This document shows, piece by piece, positions 40,101-55,100 of a stretch of 64,000 bases of DNA. The stretch comes from Beaufortia kweichowensis (Eukaryota > Chordata > Actinopteri > Cypriniformes > Gastromyzontidae): assembly GCA_019155185.1 (NCBI GenBank), contig CM032798.1, forward strand, positions 1,849,501-1,913,500, written 5' to 3'. The position numbers were made by a program, and so were the translations under genes. The stretch's first letter is position 1; each line of letters begins with the position of its first letter. The notes beneath the pieces are model-generated. The model was not told where the DNA came from and made no database searches. It was given only the letters and a program-made list of their open reading frames with translations.

Positions 40101-43100
40101 GGATCATTTTGTATCTTTATAGTGTCATGACAGTGTACCGTTGGGTTGCCACATGTGTCCTGAAGCAAAAGCACTTCATCAAGCGCTGCGACAGTTTCAT
40201 TGAGAGTAATGCACTTCATTTACACATCAATTTAATTACTGCGGCTCGCCAGCAACAACACCAGCGGTGCGGCATGCATTACTGAAATGTTTTGTTTCAA
40301 CCGCTTGAAAGTTAAAAGATGGAAAAGTGACTCTGTGTGTTTCCAGCAAAACGAAAATCTGAATTAAACAAATAAATGCAGAACAAACAGCATTCTGAGT
40401 GAACTTTGAAATTAGATTTTCAAGATGTAAAACACTTGTGTAAAATGTAGTAATTCCAGCATTACGGATGTGAAATTTTCATTGTATTGAATCATCTGTT
40501 TATATTTTATACAAAAATGCACCAAATAGCTGAGCTATTAGTATGATGAAAACCTTTGATAAAACTTTCTCTGTTTGTCCAGCAAAACAAACATTTCTCA
40601 TATTCGATACACTAGACGAATAAAATCATTATATTTATCGATACAGAGGCATGGATACGTTGCTACGCCCTGGTTACATGTGTGACACACCCCAAAAGAA
40701 GGAACAAGGAGCAAAAATGATCAAATCTGTTGAATGTGCCACGAGTTGTCATCTCACATGTTGAGCTATTCATGAGGCAAATCTTGCTCTTCACGCCATG
40801 GATAAATGAAAGGGGTCTGGTAACATATGAGGGTAGAATAATAGACGGAGAGACAGCAAGCAAGATTAATTATCTCTCAGCGCTCATATAATCATGCCAG
40901 ACAGCTGTATATTCATTAGAGCTGCAGTTGCTCAGCTTGGGTTATTTTGTAAGGTCTTAATTGCAAAGGAGCCGTTTCAATTATGACCCTGCCAGAACAA
41001 ACCGTCGAGATAGCTGTCAGATGTCAGGTTGGTAGATTGCAGGGTACACTTTTCAGAATAAAGCCAGCGCCGTTGTCATCTCGCATTATTGCCAGCATTT
41101 ACAGTAGTTCTACAGTAATTCCAATAACTTTCCTTGAATTGGGTGCGAGGACATAAAACTTTTCAAAAAGTATTTTTTTAGTTCTGCTTTAACAGTAGAT
41201 TCGTAAGATGATGTAATATAAGAGAATGTTAATATTAAATACATGTTAAAACCCTGATTTCTTAGATTGTAGTTAACAATAAACTTAACAATAAAAACAT
41301 GTTAGAAAGTTTAAGGCCCTCTTAGTAGATTCTTTCACTTCTACATCATTTGAGTTTTGGTTGACATATATTTTATGAATAAGAGACATTTATTTTATGA
41401 ATATTGCTATAATACAACCGTTTGGTTAGCATAGACACTTCAGTATTGTTTTACATTTTATCATTCTTTTTACAGTTAGTAATGCAAGTCAACATCCTAC
41501 TTTTTTTTTAAATCCTGTTTCTACCTTATAGTTTTTCTGCATTTTTACAGAAATGTGTATCTGCTTTAATGCACTTTCTTTAAACCTACTTTGCAACAAT
41601 GAAAACTGAAAAAAGCTCTATAGAAACGAATCACATTTTATTTTAAAGCATCGCAATGATGGCGTTATTGAATAAAATACAACAGTTCGATTACAGTCCG
41701 ATCAAGACACTTCATTATTTTTACAGTTAGTAATGTAAGTCAACATCCTACTTTTTAAAAAATCCCGTTTCTACCTTATAATGTTTCTGCATTTTTACAG
41801 AAATGTCTATCTGCTTTAATGCACTTTCTTTGCAACAATGAAAACTGAAGAAAGCTCTATAGAAACTAATCACATTTTATTTTAATGCATCACAGTGATG
41901 GCGTTATACAACAGTTCGATTACAGTCCGATCAAGACACTTCATTATTTTTACAGTTAGTAATGTACAATCAACATCCTAAGAAATTATATTTTGCAGAA
42001 ATGTCCTTGTGCTTAATTGTCTTTAAACATACTTTGCAACAATGCAAAGCAATTGAGATAAACCTCTATAGAAATGAATCTTATTTCAATGAAATACATC
42101 CCAACAATGGCACTGTTGAATAGCAGTAAATGATGAATACTGCCCAAGACCTTCTAAAGATGGACTGCTCTCTTTTTCAAAGGAAAAAAAATAATGGCAC
42201 ACCAAAGTGCACCCTATTCACAAAGTGTGCCAAAACCTAAAATAGCAATCGTTACCCTATACAATAGGACATCTTTCAGGTTAATGTTGCTTACTGCTGT
42301 ATTTTTCTTACCGCTTCACATTTCAAAAGGCTAGTCTGCTCGATCATTCAATACTTTTCATTGGTATGTCCAAGATGTACCCATCCACATCCCTTTCTCT
42401 TCCTACATTTACAAACCTTTTCTTATCTAAACAAAGCCACTGCAATTTCTCCTAAAAGCTGCTTCTGTAACCAAAGGAATGTCTCTTTTATTCTCTTAAG
42501 GTTTCTAATCACCAGCTCTTCAGCCCTGCGTTAAACAAAAAACCAAAGGCAATTTAACAACCTCGACAGACCCATGTGTCTTTAAAACCCTAAATTAAAG
42601 AGGCAGGTTATGCTTGTGTAATTGTTCGACTACTGGGGGAAACAAAAACCGCTCGAGTTTCGCTGTGGGTCTGCATGATAGAAAATGCCATTGTGATGCT
42701 CCGGGAATGGAGGAGGCTGGTCGGCCCACGCGCTTCTTAACGCTCGACATACACAAACACACACAAATTCATTGGCGGATGAACACAAAATCCACAGACT
42801 CCTCATCGGAGAGTCTGGGCACATCCTCATACGCCACACCGCCAGGCTTCTGAGGGATCTTTTCCAATTAAGAGAGGCGTCTCTGAGATGTTGTCTAGGA
42901 CAAGAAGGTGTCAGAGATGAAGCAGCACACGTGTAACCTGAAGAGCCCTCCGGCGCAGCGGGCTGCAAAGACACTAACCGTCCGGCTCTCCGGGCGCGGC
43001 TCACCCGGGGAGTAATGGCTTTGTGTTCCCCTATTTGCCAGAAAAACCCCAGAGCCTTTTGTCTCACTTAAGTCTCTTGTTTGTGGTTTCAGACGAGTGA

Positions 43101-46100
43101 TTTTTCCCTCAAAAGGTTTTATGGAAACTGCTGCACCCTTAACCTCGACAACAGTAAAAAACTTTGATACAAAGCGGCTTTGATATGTACACAATGCCAG
43201 CTGTTAGACTGAACGGACAGCGCGTGCATGTTACTAATGGAGCGGAATGCACTTTTGCACTTACTGTACTGTATAAATGCAATCCATTAACTTCCAGCGA
43301 AGAAATTTAAATATTCAGTATGGAGATAGCTGTTATAATTGATTCAAAGGACAAAAGAAACGCTTTGGACGTCGCATACATTAGTTTCGGATCTCGGACT
43401 TCAAAATCCCTGCAGCAATCAAAGAAAAAGGACAATTATTTCTGCTCTTTTAGAAATAATTCAGGTAATAATGTTTGGAAAGCTTCGGGATTTTTGTCTG
43501 AGGTCCAGACAATCGAGATGTAGCAGACTTTGATGAGAAGAATATCACAGAAGATCCACATACAACTCCAGAAACCTTAATAATACTTTAACAACTTTTT
43601 TAGCAAGTTGTTTAGCACAAGATTTTACATTAGACATCAAGCAGATACAAATACAAATAAAAAAAAAACATGGAATTTTTTAACTATTTTACCAGGTGCC
43701 TAATTTATTAAATATGGCCACAATAAGGGTGTGCCCTGATTATTTATATTTTTTATTAATCCTACATTTTTGCATAATTGACAATGTACAAATTTATACA
43801 AACTACTGTATCTGCACAGTAGTTAAAATAGCATTTTCTCCTTCCATTTAAAAGCAAACAGGCCTATTTACTTTGCTAACAACAACTAGTTAACTAACTA
43901 ACCCAAGAAACACCAATGGTGACAAAAGGCCTGTCCAACCCACCAGTTGGGAAACAGTGATTTATTACACGTACACTTAATGGTCATGGGCACACCGCTG
44001 ACTGTTCCAAGTCACTTGAATCTGCAACTGCAAAAGTTTTGTTTTGGAGAGATGGTGATAATCTGCATCACCTTTGCATTGATCAGACATCTCTCCAAGA
44101 TAAAAGACGGGTCCTGCCTTTTGATCACAGCTCCCGTGCAAAACATTTAAGACGTATGATGTCTCCTCTGCTTATCCTCACAGAGCAACACGAGCCTGAG
44201 GCTTTCAGAGGAAACCAAAGTTTCTCTTTTAGCGCTTGGCACTTGAAATCCTAAGACTTGCCATCGGGGACATATTTCCATACTTCCATCTTTTTAAATA
44301 CAAACCAGACAAACTGAAGACGAAGTGTGTGCGCTCATCACAGTTTCTGCAATGGTGTTTTACTGTATATAATTCAGTCAGGTTGTGTTAACTGGAAATT
44401 CGAGAATAAACAGACTGAATTTGTTTTTAATGGACAACTGTACGCGTCTTAAATTTGGCTAAAAGAAAGATCACTAATGAAATTAAACTGTTGGGGATTT
44501 TTCCTTTCCTTTTGAAAATAGTAAATTAGTTTAGAATCAACTAGGGAAGAGATTTACAAACATTTACCAACATTTAAGTCTAATACTAAATTTAGAGTTA
44601 TATCGTGCTTTTTGAGCTATTTCTATGATATAATAATTTAGTTGACAAAATTTATAATAAATGCAACATACACATTTTTAATGATTTCTTCTGTTTTCCG
44701 TATAGTCACCGCAATGTGTGGACCAGACATCACGCTGATAGTCTAAAGCCTAGCTACTCGAAACCAGAAAAGCAGAGAAGTCACATAGCAAACAGTTGTC
44801 AACAAGCTAAACCATCCACTAATATCACAACGATCCATCTCGACATGTGCAATCCATAATCACAAGGCCCTCGCCGCGTGGAGCATTTCCTGCATGCGCG
44901 ACCCTGATAAAAGCCAGAGAGAAAGACAGAGAGCGAGAGATCGAGAAAAGGAAAGAGGCAGAGAGGAGGAGAGGCTTTAATCCGACAGTAACCACAGGGC
45001 TTTTGTGAGGGCTGGAAAATCACAGCATTGATGGAGCTCGCTCTGCTATCTGTAGCTGCTGGATCTTCGATAAGCGTCGGGGTCAGCTCAGTATTCTCAT
45101 TTAAGCTCTGCGTTTTCTCTGATCAACACGCAACGGTAAACCTTTCTGGACTCGTTAGCCCATTACACTGTGTGTGATTTACAACCACACATGTCAATTT
45201 AATGCTATGTACTAGTACATTTAGAGTAAAACTGAAAGCTTATAACGATCAAAAGCAACGACGTGAAACAGCGACTGCCCCCTTTTTTAAACACTGTTGG
45301 TTTTAAACCATGAAGCAAGCAAACATTCCTTTATATGATTTACAACGCTATGTTTAATTCGTGGCAAAAAAGACAAATGCTAACTAATTTTCCTAAAATG
45401 ACTTGAATGAATAAACAATGCAGCCTATAAGTATTAAAAATGATGCAACTGAATCAAAAATGAATGAATTACTTGCTTTTAGTTAAGTACGTCCATAAAA
45501 AAAACTTAAAAATAACTTTATATGTTGTGATTGATTTAATAATTTATAAGCTGATAGAAAAAAGCACAGTACTTCGTAACCTGCAATTGTATGTTTTAAA
45601 CAGAGATGGCGACAGAGAGGCAAAAGTTAAGAATTGCAGCAAACTATTACTAAAATAACTAAAATAAATTATAGTTAATATATTACAGGATATTTTATAA
45701 TGATAAATTATAATTAATAAACCATATTTCTTTTTACAAAAATGCATTATTGTTGCACAATTGTCAAATTTTAATATGTGTCTTTATATAAAGGTGGGCG
45801 GTCACTGCTGAGCTCTTTTGGTATGATTCACATTTCCACAGTAACATCTCTGATCAAAATAAATAAATAATTTTACACAATTATAACTGTAGCAAATATT
45901 ATATACCTGTATGTATATACATATGTACACAGATACTGTATATCTATATTTCTATATCTATATTTCTATATATCTATAATCTATATATTTCTATAATTGA
46001 TATATTTATATTTATAGTCTTGATATACTTATATAAATAAAAATATAAATATATCTATAGCTTTATACATCTATATCTATAATCAATATCTCTATATCTA

Positions 46101-49100
46101 TAATCTATATATCCATATCTCTATATCTATTCATATGTATATCTATATAGATGTTTCCTCACCCCTGTATGCTCAAAGCTAATAAAAAAATGAAAGGCAG
46201 TGATGTCACAAAATCAGCTTTGATTCATATCCCAAATATGTTTCACAGATCCTCCATCATATTAGTCATTATTGAAAATGTCAGCAGGAATTTGGACAAA
46301 TCTGTGGGTGCCTGTTGACTCATGCATTAGCATTGTCCCTCTGAGGCTATATTTACACTGTAGTCTGTCTAGATGACTATAAAAACAGATCCTTACTGTG
46401 CCAACAACAATGTGCAAAACAAGCTCAAAATGTTCTCAGAAAGAGTCTTGAACGAATGATGATTTCGTGTAAAGCTTGAGGCGATATTATTGCATGCAAA
46501 TAATTACACAGCGTTATTTAGAGACACCTAATCATAACAATCTGACTATGCAAGCTACATCTTAATGCAAAATACATGAAGGTCTATTGTTAATCTCTGT
46601 TAGCAGTTATTACAGAACGGCAAACACTCAGACCCGGGAGAGCGGCCTGCGGTTCTGAATCACTGCTTCCAGACAAACATTACATCCTCCCTTAGAGACA
46701 AAACTGCTGAAGGATGCGACCCAGTTAAGGTTGCATTGTATTTCAACCTTTGGACGTTTTTTCGTGAACTAATAAAGCCGTGCAAACAGACTAACGCCGT
46801 TTTCATTTCCCATGTGGCATTATAAATCTGCTACAAAGTGCACGGCAAACGCCGGATTGTTCCTTGCAGGTGAATAATCAAGCCTGATGTCAGCATTTGT
46901 GCGCTTTCGCTCTCACACACCCGCACCTCATTTGAACTCTTCTGTCTTTAACAAACCGTGATATAAAAAGTGCCATATTGTGCATCTTCTACCCCACCAT
47001 ATTTTTTAATCAAGCGAATAGAGGCACCGCATTTAATCACCACTGGCTATTCAAGAATATTCAACAATGATGAATTTTCTCTTGGTGTGGCAATTAGCAT
47101 AAAGAAAAAGTGATTTATTATGCCACGGCTGAGCGATAGATTTTGTTTCAGGCTGGATACCTCTGGCAGTCTGCTAAAGGCCAGACATTACAAGTCAGAG
47201 ATGTTATAAAGTTATGCAGCGCTGACATTTAGTGAACTCAAACGTTGCCACGGTCCCACATAGCGTGACTTCCGGCGGGTACGGGGGTCGCCGCGCTGAT
47301 TCTGAAACCAGAGGTTAATATCTTGCCTGTTTGCTGGTGCAGTGCGGTAAGTGCTGTAATGCTTGGCGAGCTGCATGCTGAGAATTAGACTCGCTACCCA
47401 AAGCCCCCTGGAGAAGGTCTGTCGGCACAAGCCCCTCCTGATTGGATAAAATCTGAAATGTGTTGCTAGGACTCAACTTTTCTCTCCAGATAAATAGCCG
47501 GGGCTGTAACCGGGGCAAACCGTTTTTCGCATCTACCCCTAAATCAATTAAACATCACCATCTTTTCTCTCAAGCGCCAGATTGGATTGTTTCAGTGCGG
47601 TTAGCGCAGGAACAATTCTGGAAAATATCAGAGCAAAAGAGCTTTGACTAATCTTACTCAGGTGTAAACAAAGCAGACGAGAGAACATCAGGCCAAGTCT
47701 TTTACGTTTTGGCTTTGCACTATGGAGTATAGCCAGAGGAAGAGTCTCTTACTTGTGCATTTCTTAATGCCGGATCCTTTCTTCAAGGCATGACGACTGA
47801 GCTTGCAGCCGAAGTTGTTCTCCCAGAACTCGGCAAACCAGATATTTCTTCGGTTGTTTTCGAGCGTTCGGCTGGTGAAGTAGCGATCAAAGCCTGCGGG
47901 CAGATCGATGAGATCAGTGTCACTTTAATGTGCTCCGTCAGAACGTAAAGATGAAGTGAAGTGAATTTTACACAGCGACATGATTTCAATAAACATTTGC
48001 ATGTGTCATCATTTTGCATTTTACAGTATGTTTAAAAGGCTGCAAAAAAACAGTTGGACCAAAACATCTATGCTGTACTTCTTTATTGTTTTTCTATACA
48101 ATGACAGTTCACTGACAACAAAAGCAGTTCAGACTTTTGAACAAATTATCTTTGGAAATATTGCTGTCCAACTCTCAACGTGATGCATTGAAGGGCACCA
48201 ACTCAGCGAAGGGCAAAATAACTCAATCTGAACAATGAATCATTACAAAAAGATTTTATGTGGTTCCAAAAGACACACAATGATTTACAAGGACGTTTTT
48301 TGCCTTGACAATTCTTCAAATTTTTTCTTTTGCATTTCACAGAAAAAAGCAGAACTTTAAGGCTGAACTATTCCATTAACACAAACTTACATTGATATTT
48401 ATCTCTTTGTATTAATGCACTTTCGCTAATGTGTATTTAACTGATGTTAAAAAGACACTCTGCTTTATAATTAATCTCTAATGGATAAAAGCATCCGCTG
48501 ACAAGTGGAAAATGTAATTTGTCACATACCTCTGATTGACTGCCGTTTGGGTAAGATGGTGACGGCTCCTTCTGCCATCTCCTCTTGGTGAAGTACCGGT
48601 GATATCTTGGAGCCCCAGCTATCTGACCCCACCCACAGGAAGTGACCCGTCTGATTGGCTTTCTTCGCCGCCTGCAGCAGCCGCCTGTAGAAAGACGAGC
48701 GACGTTACATAAAGAGTTCCCTGAGTCACGTCAACACTAATTTGATGTTTGTATTATTGTCTGCTTGATTCGGCAGCGCTTTGGTGATTCTCCGTTTACA
48801 GTAACTGCAAATCAATGTGTTATTGAAAGGTCAGTATTGACATTGTTTAGTGCAGATATCTCAGAACGGTCTCTGTCAGGCAGTAGCAATTGATGTCAAA
48901 ATTAGTCATGCACAACTGACGGCAAAAACACTTCCACGAGATAACAATGGCTCAATAAAGTGCTTTAGATTGAGCAAAATCATTTTTCTCCTCTAAAGAG
49001 ACACAGACTCCAGGGTGATTCACTAAACAATTGCACCACTTTTCTGCACAAAACACTGAACTGGTGCTGTACAATGACTATTTAAATGAATCCATTATTT

Positions 49101-52100
49101 TGATGTAAATTATTATAATTATTATTACTTGTGCTTTAGTTAAAAGCTACAATGCTATTTGATGTCACAATTAACGATAAGCTATTACGGTCTGCATGAA
49201 TTAAATTTCCTTTTATTTCCATTAGCAACCACGACGGTCGTGGGTTTGATTCCAGTTATAAAATGTATAAAATGTAAATGTACACCAACATACCTTTGAA
49301 ATTTACATTGTTTAGCATGCATAGTGTTGATTAAATAAAGCGTACTGCCGGTGTGCGCACTTGCAGCATTTTAAACAGCCAATTGAATTGCAAGATGGAA
49401 AACTGCGTAATGCAAATTGTGTTCAGCACATTTTGTAAGCATGTTTGCACCATCATCCGATTTGCATAATTCCTTTAGTGAAAAGGGTGCTAAAACAATG
49501 CAGAAAGCATATGCGGAAAAATGCTGAACGAAATTCAGATCTAGTCTTGTCTTTATATGCATTTTATTTCCATAAGATCTGGAATGGATTTAACAGGTTT
49601 ACATGCCAGTGACATTTTACTATTTTATTCTTAACACAGTTTAAATTTTAGCTACTTATGAAAACATTTTTACGTACAATAAAGTCAACATGAAATTACA
49701 TTTACAACTTGATGGATGATGGATTTTAGAGTCATACAGGATATTAGATTATTTGCTATTTTCAAACTGTAAATTACTGCATTTTCTAAAAGAAAGGCTA
49801 TTTAGAAAGGTGAGATTTCATACAACGGTACTTAAAAAGCATGACTAAAATATATTTGATTTTTGGTGATGAATAACCAATAACCTGCTGAGCCTAAAAA
49901 CAAGCCACAACCAAAAAATCATATCAGACGCTGAGCTAATTTTCACATTTTGATGAGAGCTGGCAAAAGACAAACGCTGCACTGAAGAACTCTGAACATG
50001 TCAGGTGTATTTTCATGTCATGTTTACTTATCTTAAACAGTGATATTATACCATTTAGCTAGGATTTCAAATGCTTTTTTAATTAAGAACGCATAGTTGT
50101 GAAGGCACAACAAATCATTATCAAGGACAATGTCTGATAAACAATAATTAGAAAAGCATGATTAAAAATCACGGACACTCCGCATGCAACAAATTGAAAA
50201 AGTTTGACCGTAATTACTCCTTCAAATTAAAATGATTATTATTCAATGGATGTCTAATAGCACATTTAAGTGACGCTTTTTGGCAATTTCCAGAAGAACA
50301 GCTGGGTTCTAATAGTTGCGATTAAATACCCCAGGTATCACACTCAATGCAGGGGCGTTTTAGACGTTCCCACGGGGCAAATTTAATGTGCTATAATAGA
50401 GGTCAGGAAAACGTGTTTCTCACCTTGTTGTCATTTCAGGCATGTTCTTGTAGAAAACAATATTTTTTCCAAAACAAACAAAGTGTTAGCAGAAACAAAT
50501 TCATCTACCCGATCATAGCGAAGAAACAATACAAACTACTCACCTAATATCGTCTTCATTTGCAAAAATAATAACAACCCTTGCGTTTGGATTTTCTCCC
50601 AGTCTTTGGATTATCTTATCAAACTCTCCGAGTTTGGGCTCTCGAGGGATCTTCACAGATTGTGAGATACACACACTCCCTGTGAAAACACAAAGTGTGA
50701 TAAAAAGATCATACATTTACATTTGATGTAAACATTGTCAAAGCAAACAAAATCAATTAATGATGTTTTCTAAAATACCCTGCCATGAAGAATAAATGTA
50801 TTGATTCAGTCTCCAGAAGAAAATTGTATATGCTGGATTGCTAAACAAACAGGACAGTGTTTGTATTTACACTTGACGGTAAGGTCAACCTACAAATGGG
50901 GTTTGATAAAGATGTCTCTATACATTAAACATTGAGTGGAAAGAAATAGACTCATAAACCACAGAAACGTCCAGATTTTAGATGTAACCTTGAAAGACCA
51001 AGAACCAGGTGATTTTAATCAGCTGAACAGGGAAAATGTTAAATTTATTGCACCACCAGTTATACATGCAGTCATTTAGGGCCATTGGGTATTAAGAAAT
51101 GCTGAAAATGTCACGTCACCCGTTCGTATTAGCACCTTTATTGTGTTAGAAGCACAATGCGAAACTATCTTTGGCTATAAACGGAGATCTTGATCTGCAA
51201 AGACCTAAAAAAATACCAGAAATTCACATTTTTTCATTCTCCTCTCACCCTTTTGTTGACTTCAAACCACGTGACTTTCTTAAATGAGAAGATTTCTCAA
51301 TATGTACTTGTCCCCTACAGAAAAACTACATGAATGTCACATTTTATGTCATGGGTTTACATGAGAATTTACATGAAAATGTTTTAAAACCTTCATGTGT
51401 TTTTTTCTATAAGGGGTTAAACTCCAAAATGACAAAAATACAACATTATAAAAGAAGATTTAGAGTTAGGTTTATGAACTATTTGCATGATAAACACTTA
51501 AATTTACGTTCTTATTCACAGAAAAACAGTTCAAACGAATGAATCATTTATTGGTTCAAAAATTGATCCTGAGCTGACTCACAGTGTTCACACTTCGATA
51601 AAAGATTCACAAAATGAATCATTCTTTCTTATTGTCAAGAAACAGATGATTGCCAGTTTTCCATCTGTTTTTAAGCTCGGTGGGGGAACAATCTGGCTGT
51701 TCTGGGGATTTCATGCTCTGTCAAAAATGTCATAGTTTAGCCTGAACCCCAACGTGTTAAAACTCTGCTCTATTAAGTCCCGAAATGATCTCAGTTTCTC
51801 ATTGTGTTTTGTTATCATGTACATTACCGTGCACATTTAACAAACACACAAACTCATCTCAAGGTCTCATCTTTTCCACCTTCTCACCCCTGTGCTATAC
51901 CTGTATCTCTTTTGACAGATCCCTGTAATTAACCTCTTATCTGATCAGCAAACAGTCATATGTAGATTAATTGCAAATAAAACCACAGCATAATAATAAG
52001 CTCATTAAACGTCTGTCTTTTCTCAGAAACACCCTCGTAAACTTCCTACCTTCCCAAGGAGAGGGCGTTTTAAAGCGTTTGACCTGTCCTCGCCGAGAGA

Positions 52101-55100
52101 GGGCCGCTCATTTGCATCAAAGGCGTTAATGAGACAGAAACGAGAACCCTCAAAGATGCCATATGGAGAGGTTTCCAGACGCCAGGATGTCTTGCAGTCA
52201 TTTGCAGCTCTCTGCTGTGTGCATATGCTACTTTAAATCAGGAGATATTTTCAATGAAGGCCTCAAGGTAGAAATGAATGAAACGAGCACTTGAACTGTT
52301 TCTTATCTGTGCGTTACGATATTCTTTTATGCAAGAGAAGTTTATAGAAGTGGCATTCTGCTCAATATATATTTCAGAAAAGAAAAGAGATCTCTTTAAA
52401 CATCTTAATTACTTTCCCTTGACATCAAATTGAAAGAGATTAAATTGAAAGCAAACATTTGTTTAAGTCTCATCTGCATCATCAGATATTTCTCCTGAGA
52501 AAAAGAGTCAGAAATCTCACAAATGTCTCTGTCAATAGAGTTTCAGAAGAGATCTCAACAATGACAGTCTGACACCAAAAGTCAATATTATTGAAGATTT
52601 CTACATGAACCCAAACATTTCTCATTAAATTTACCCAAATCTATAAATAATTTTACCTATACTTACAATCTACATTCATTTTGACACCTTTATATTCTTC
52701 ATGTCTCATTCGTGTTTATTTTTGTGTATTTCTTCTAAACAACTGAGACCAAGTTGATACACAACTAAGAACTCCATCAAATCATTTTCTTCTGGGACGT
52801 ATTGCAATTAAAATAAAGTGGCCGTGTCAGGAATTGTTGCTATTCTCAGCGAGTTTGATTTATGTATTCAGAATCATTCTTCTTGTACGATACAAAGCGT
52901 TATGCAATGCTGCAATTTCTACAAACACTTTCCCATCCAAATGCTCATTTTTGGCAGCAAGAAAACTGATTTCTTGTCAAAGCAGAATGACATCTTATTT
53001 CCACTGGCAATACATCTCATTTACGATCAGATTTTCGAAAGCTATGGCCTATTACACACTCCACCAACAAACGCCCATCAAAGTGACCTCCAGAGATAAA
53101 ACGTCTATCAGTATGAGCGGAGCAAATTATTGTCCACCTGGGCATTTCTATCTTGCAGGTGTGTACAAGAATGTTTACCTTACTTTTGTCATTCTCTTTT
53201 GTCCCTTTAAAACAGCTTTTTATTCCAGTCATTCCCCTTATCAAACTATTTGTTATCAGTTCCTGTCAATGCATTTCAGAAGCAAACACATCTTTCCACT
53301 CAAGCTTTAACCAAACACTTAGTTTACCCTCTCGTTTTAGTTTCACAGTGTCTGTCTTTGACCAAAGCACTTTAGACTGAATTCTGAAAAACTGTTGATA
53401 TTTGACTCTTACTGAACAGCAGGAGGGTTTATAAGAGAACAGATGGGAAGGGACGAACAAGATGGATGAATTGACACAGTTACTGTACCCAGTTCTTTGT
53501 GTGGGTAGTACTGTTTTCTATTTCGTCACCTTTTTTTTAGAAATAATAAACAGGATAAAAACAGCTTTCCATCTCACTTTCTGTTCACTATATGCTAATG
53601 AAGAACAAAAACTAATGTACGAATAAAGAAACTTATTACTAATTACGTAAAAGAGGTAGCAATAATTTTATCATAATAAAAGAAACAAAATCAAAATTTT
53701 GGTTTTGCTTTAAGACCAAGAGCCATGCTGAGGAACCGTCACAGAATTCTAATGGATTTAATGGTTATAATGGGAATTGTAGTGTTTTTAAATGGGAACT
53801 ATAATGGTCTCTACGGGTTCCGACTTGTAATGATTTTATTGGTGGGATGTTATCTGGTAAATAGAAACCAGCAGGACACTATTAAATCCTACTGGAACAA
53901 GAAATGCACTATATTAAAATTTGGTGTAATTGTATTGTGCAAAGGCTTTAATGGTAAACAGCTCATGATACATAATGTTTTTTGTAATGGAAACTATTCA
54001 AATCTGTATTGTATTTTCAGCAGGAAGGTTTTAGCCATCATTAGATGTACGGTATATCACCTATTGAAAAAACAACAACAATGGCATTTGCATAAAAGCA
54101 AGATGAAAAGGCATCTAGCTGCCGATCTGTGTCAACAGGGTCCGGCATAGACTATGAATGATAAGAGACAAGTTCAGAGTAAAATAATCTCAGATCACAT
54201 CATCTCATGCTTAATATTTGATATAAAGCTACTGATTATTTTAAAAAGAGCGAGTCTTTCTGTATATGTGAAATATATTAAACCTGTTGTTGGAGAAAGA
54301 AAAGACAGATTAAGATTAGAAAAACCAGACAGCCGCTTTATTTCTTATCCTAATGTTATGAGAAAGCTCCAATAATAGTGGTGACACATTCAGTGTCGAG
54401 CCCCGAGTCAAAGTGACAGTGTGTCAGAAGTTGATCCTCTGATTTGTGGCAGAGTCAATTACCCTTTCCAGACACGTTGTGAGGAGAGAGACACTAACAA
54501 AGCATCCATACGTTTCTAACCGGCTTCAGTAGCGCTTAAAAGGTCCATGTCATGTCATTGTCATCTTAGGAATTTCTATGCTAAAGTTTCTTACCCGGAT
54601 TCTCACTTTAAAACGGAGACAGATGCATTATTCCAGACATTTCCAAAGTAGCACACGATGAAAAAAAATGTTTGTGTTCTTTTCGAGTTGCGGCTTAGAG
54701 CTCGAGACTTCACGGCTCTTTCTGGGTTTACTGTGTTCCGTTTTAAAGAGAAACAGCGTCGCATTTTCACGAGTGACTGGATGTCTGTCATGTTTTCTTC
54801 AAGAACTCCCACACATTTTAGCATGATAAAGAAATCCAGAGAGCCTACTGAGACTCATCCAACTAGATATTCACTTCAGATCTTTCTTTTGCACAGCGAT
54901 TTAATCGACAGAAAATATGGCTCAGATGAGAAAGCAGGGCCTTAAAGATTTAGATAAAATAAAAGCTCAGGAAGTTAAAGCACATTTGCTTGTCAGTGAA
55001 GCTGCAAAGGTGAGCGAGCTTTTTCAATTCATACGAATGAAGGCCAATTTCAAAATACACCTTGAAAGCATTGTGCTCGATTTACATGGGAATAAACTGA

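Larger units (their letters stand above)
38715..47752 (-). other. grm4: grm4 intron, 9.0 kb
   Basis: GT-AG intron. Holds a copy of the dispersed repeat at 38985-39140, the three-copy tandem repeat at 41440-42150, a GC-richer block at 42620-43060, a TATATC-type simple repeat at 45905-46150 and a GC-richer block at 47210-47530. The remaining stretches are AT-rich without recognisable features. Confidence 0.85.

Noticed and set aside
42630..43194. Minus-strand frames of 145 and 99 codons
   Set aside because: Located in a GC-richer intronic block where stops are rarer; a (CA)n tract gives VCVCVC; no homology recognised.
52818..53310. Overlapping + strand frames of 93 and 158 codons
   Set aside because: Inside a grm4 intron, antisense, no recognisable domain, no promoter or splice signals, and the two frames overlap with a third on the other strand.
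53725..54150. + strand frame of 141 codons, hydrophobic start
   Set aside because: Falls on sequence with repeated TAATGG/GGAACTAT motifs, probably transposon-derived; no family recognised.
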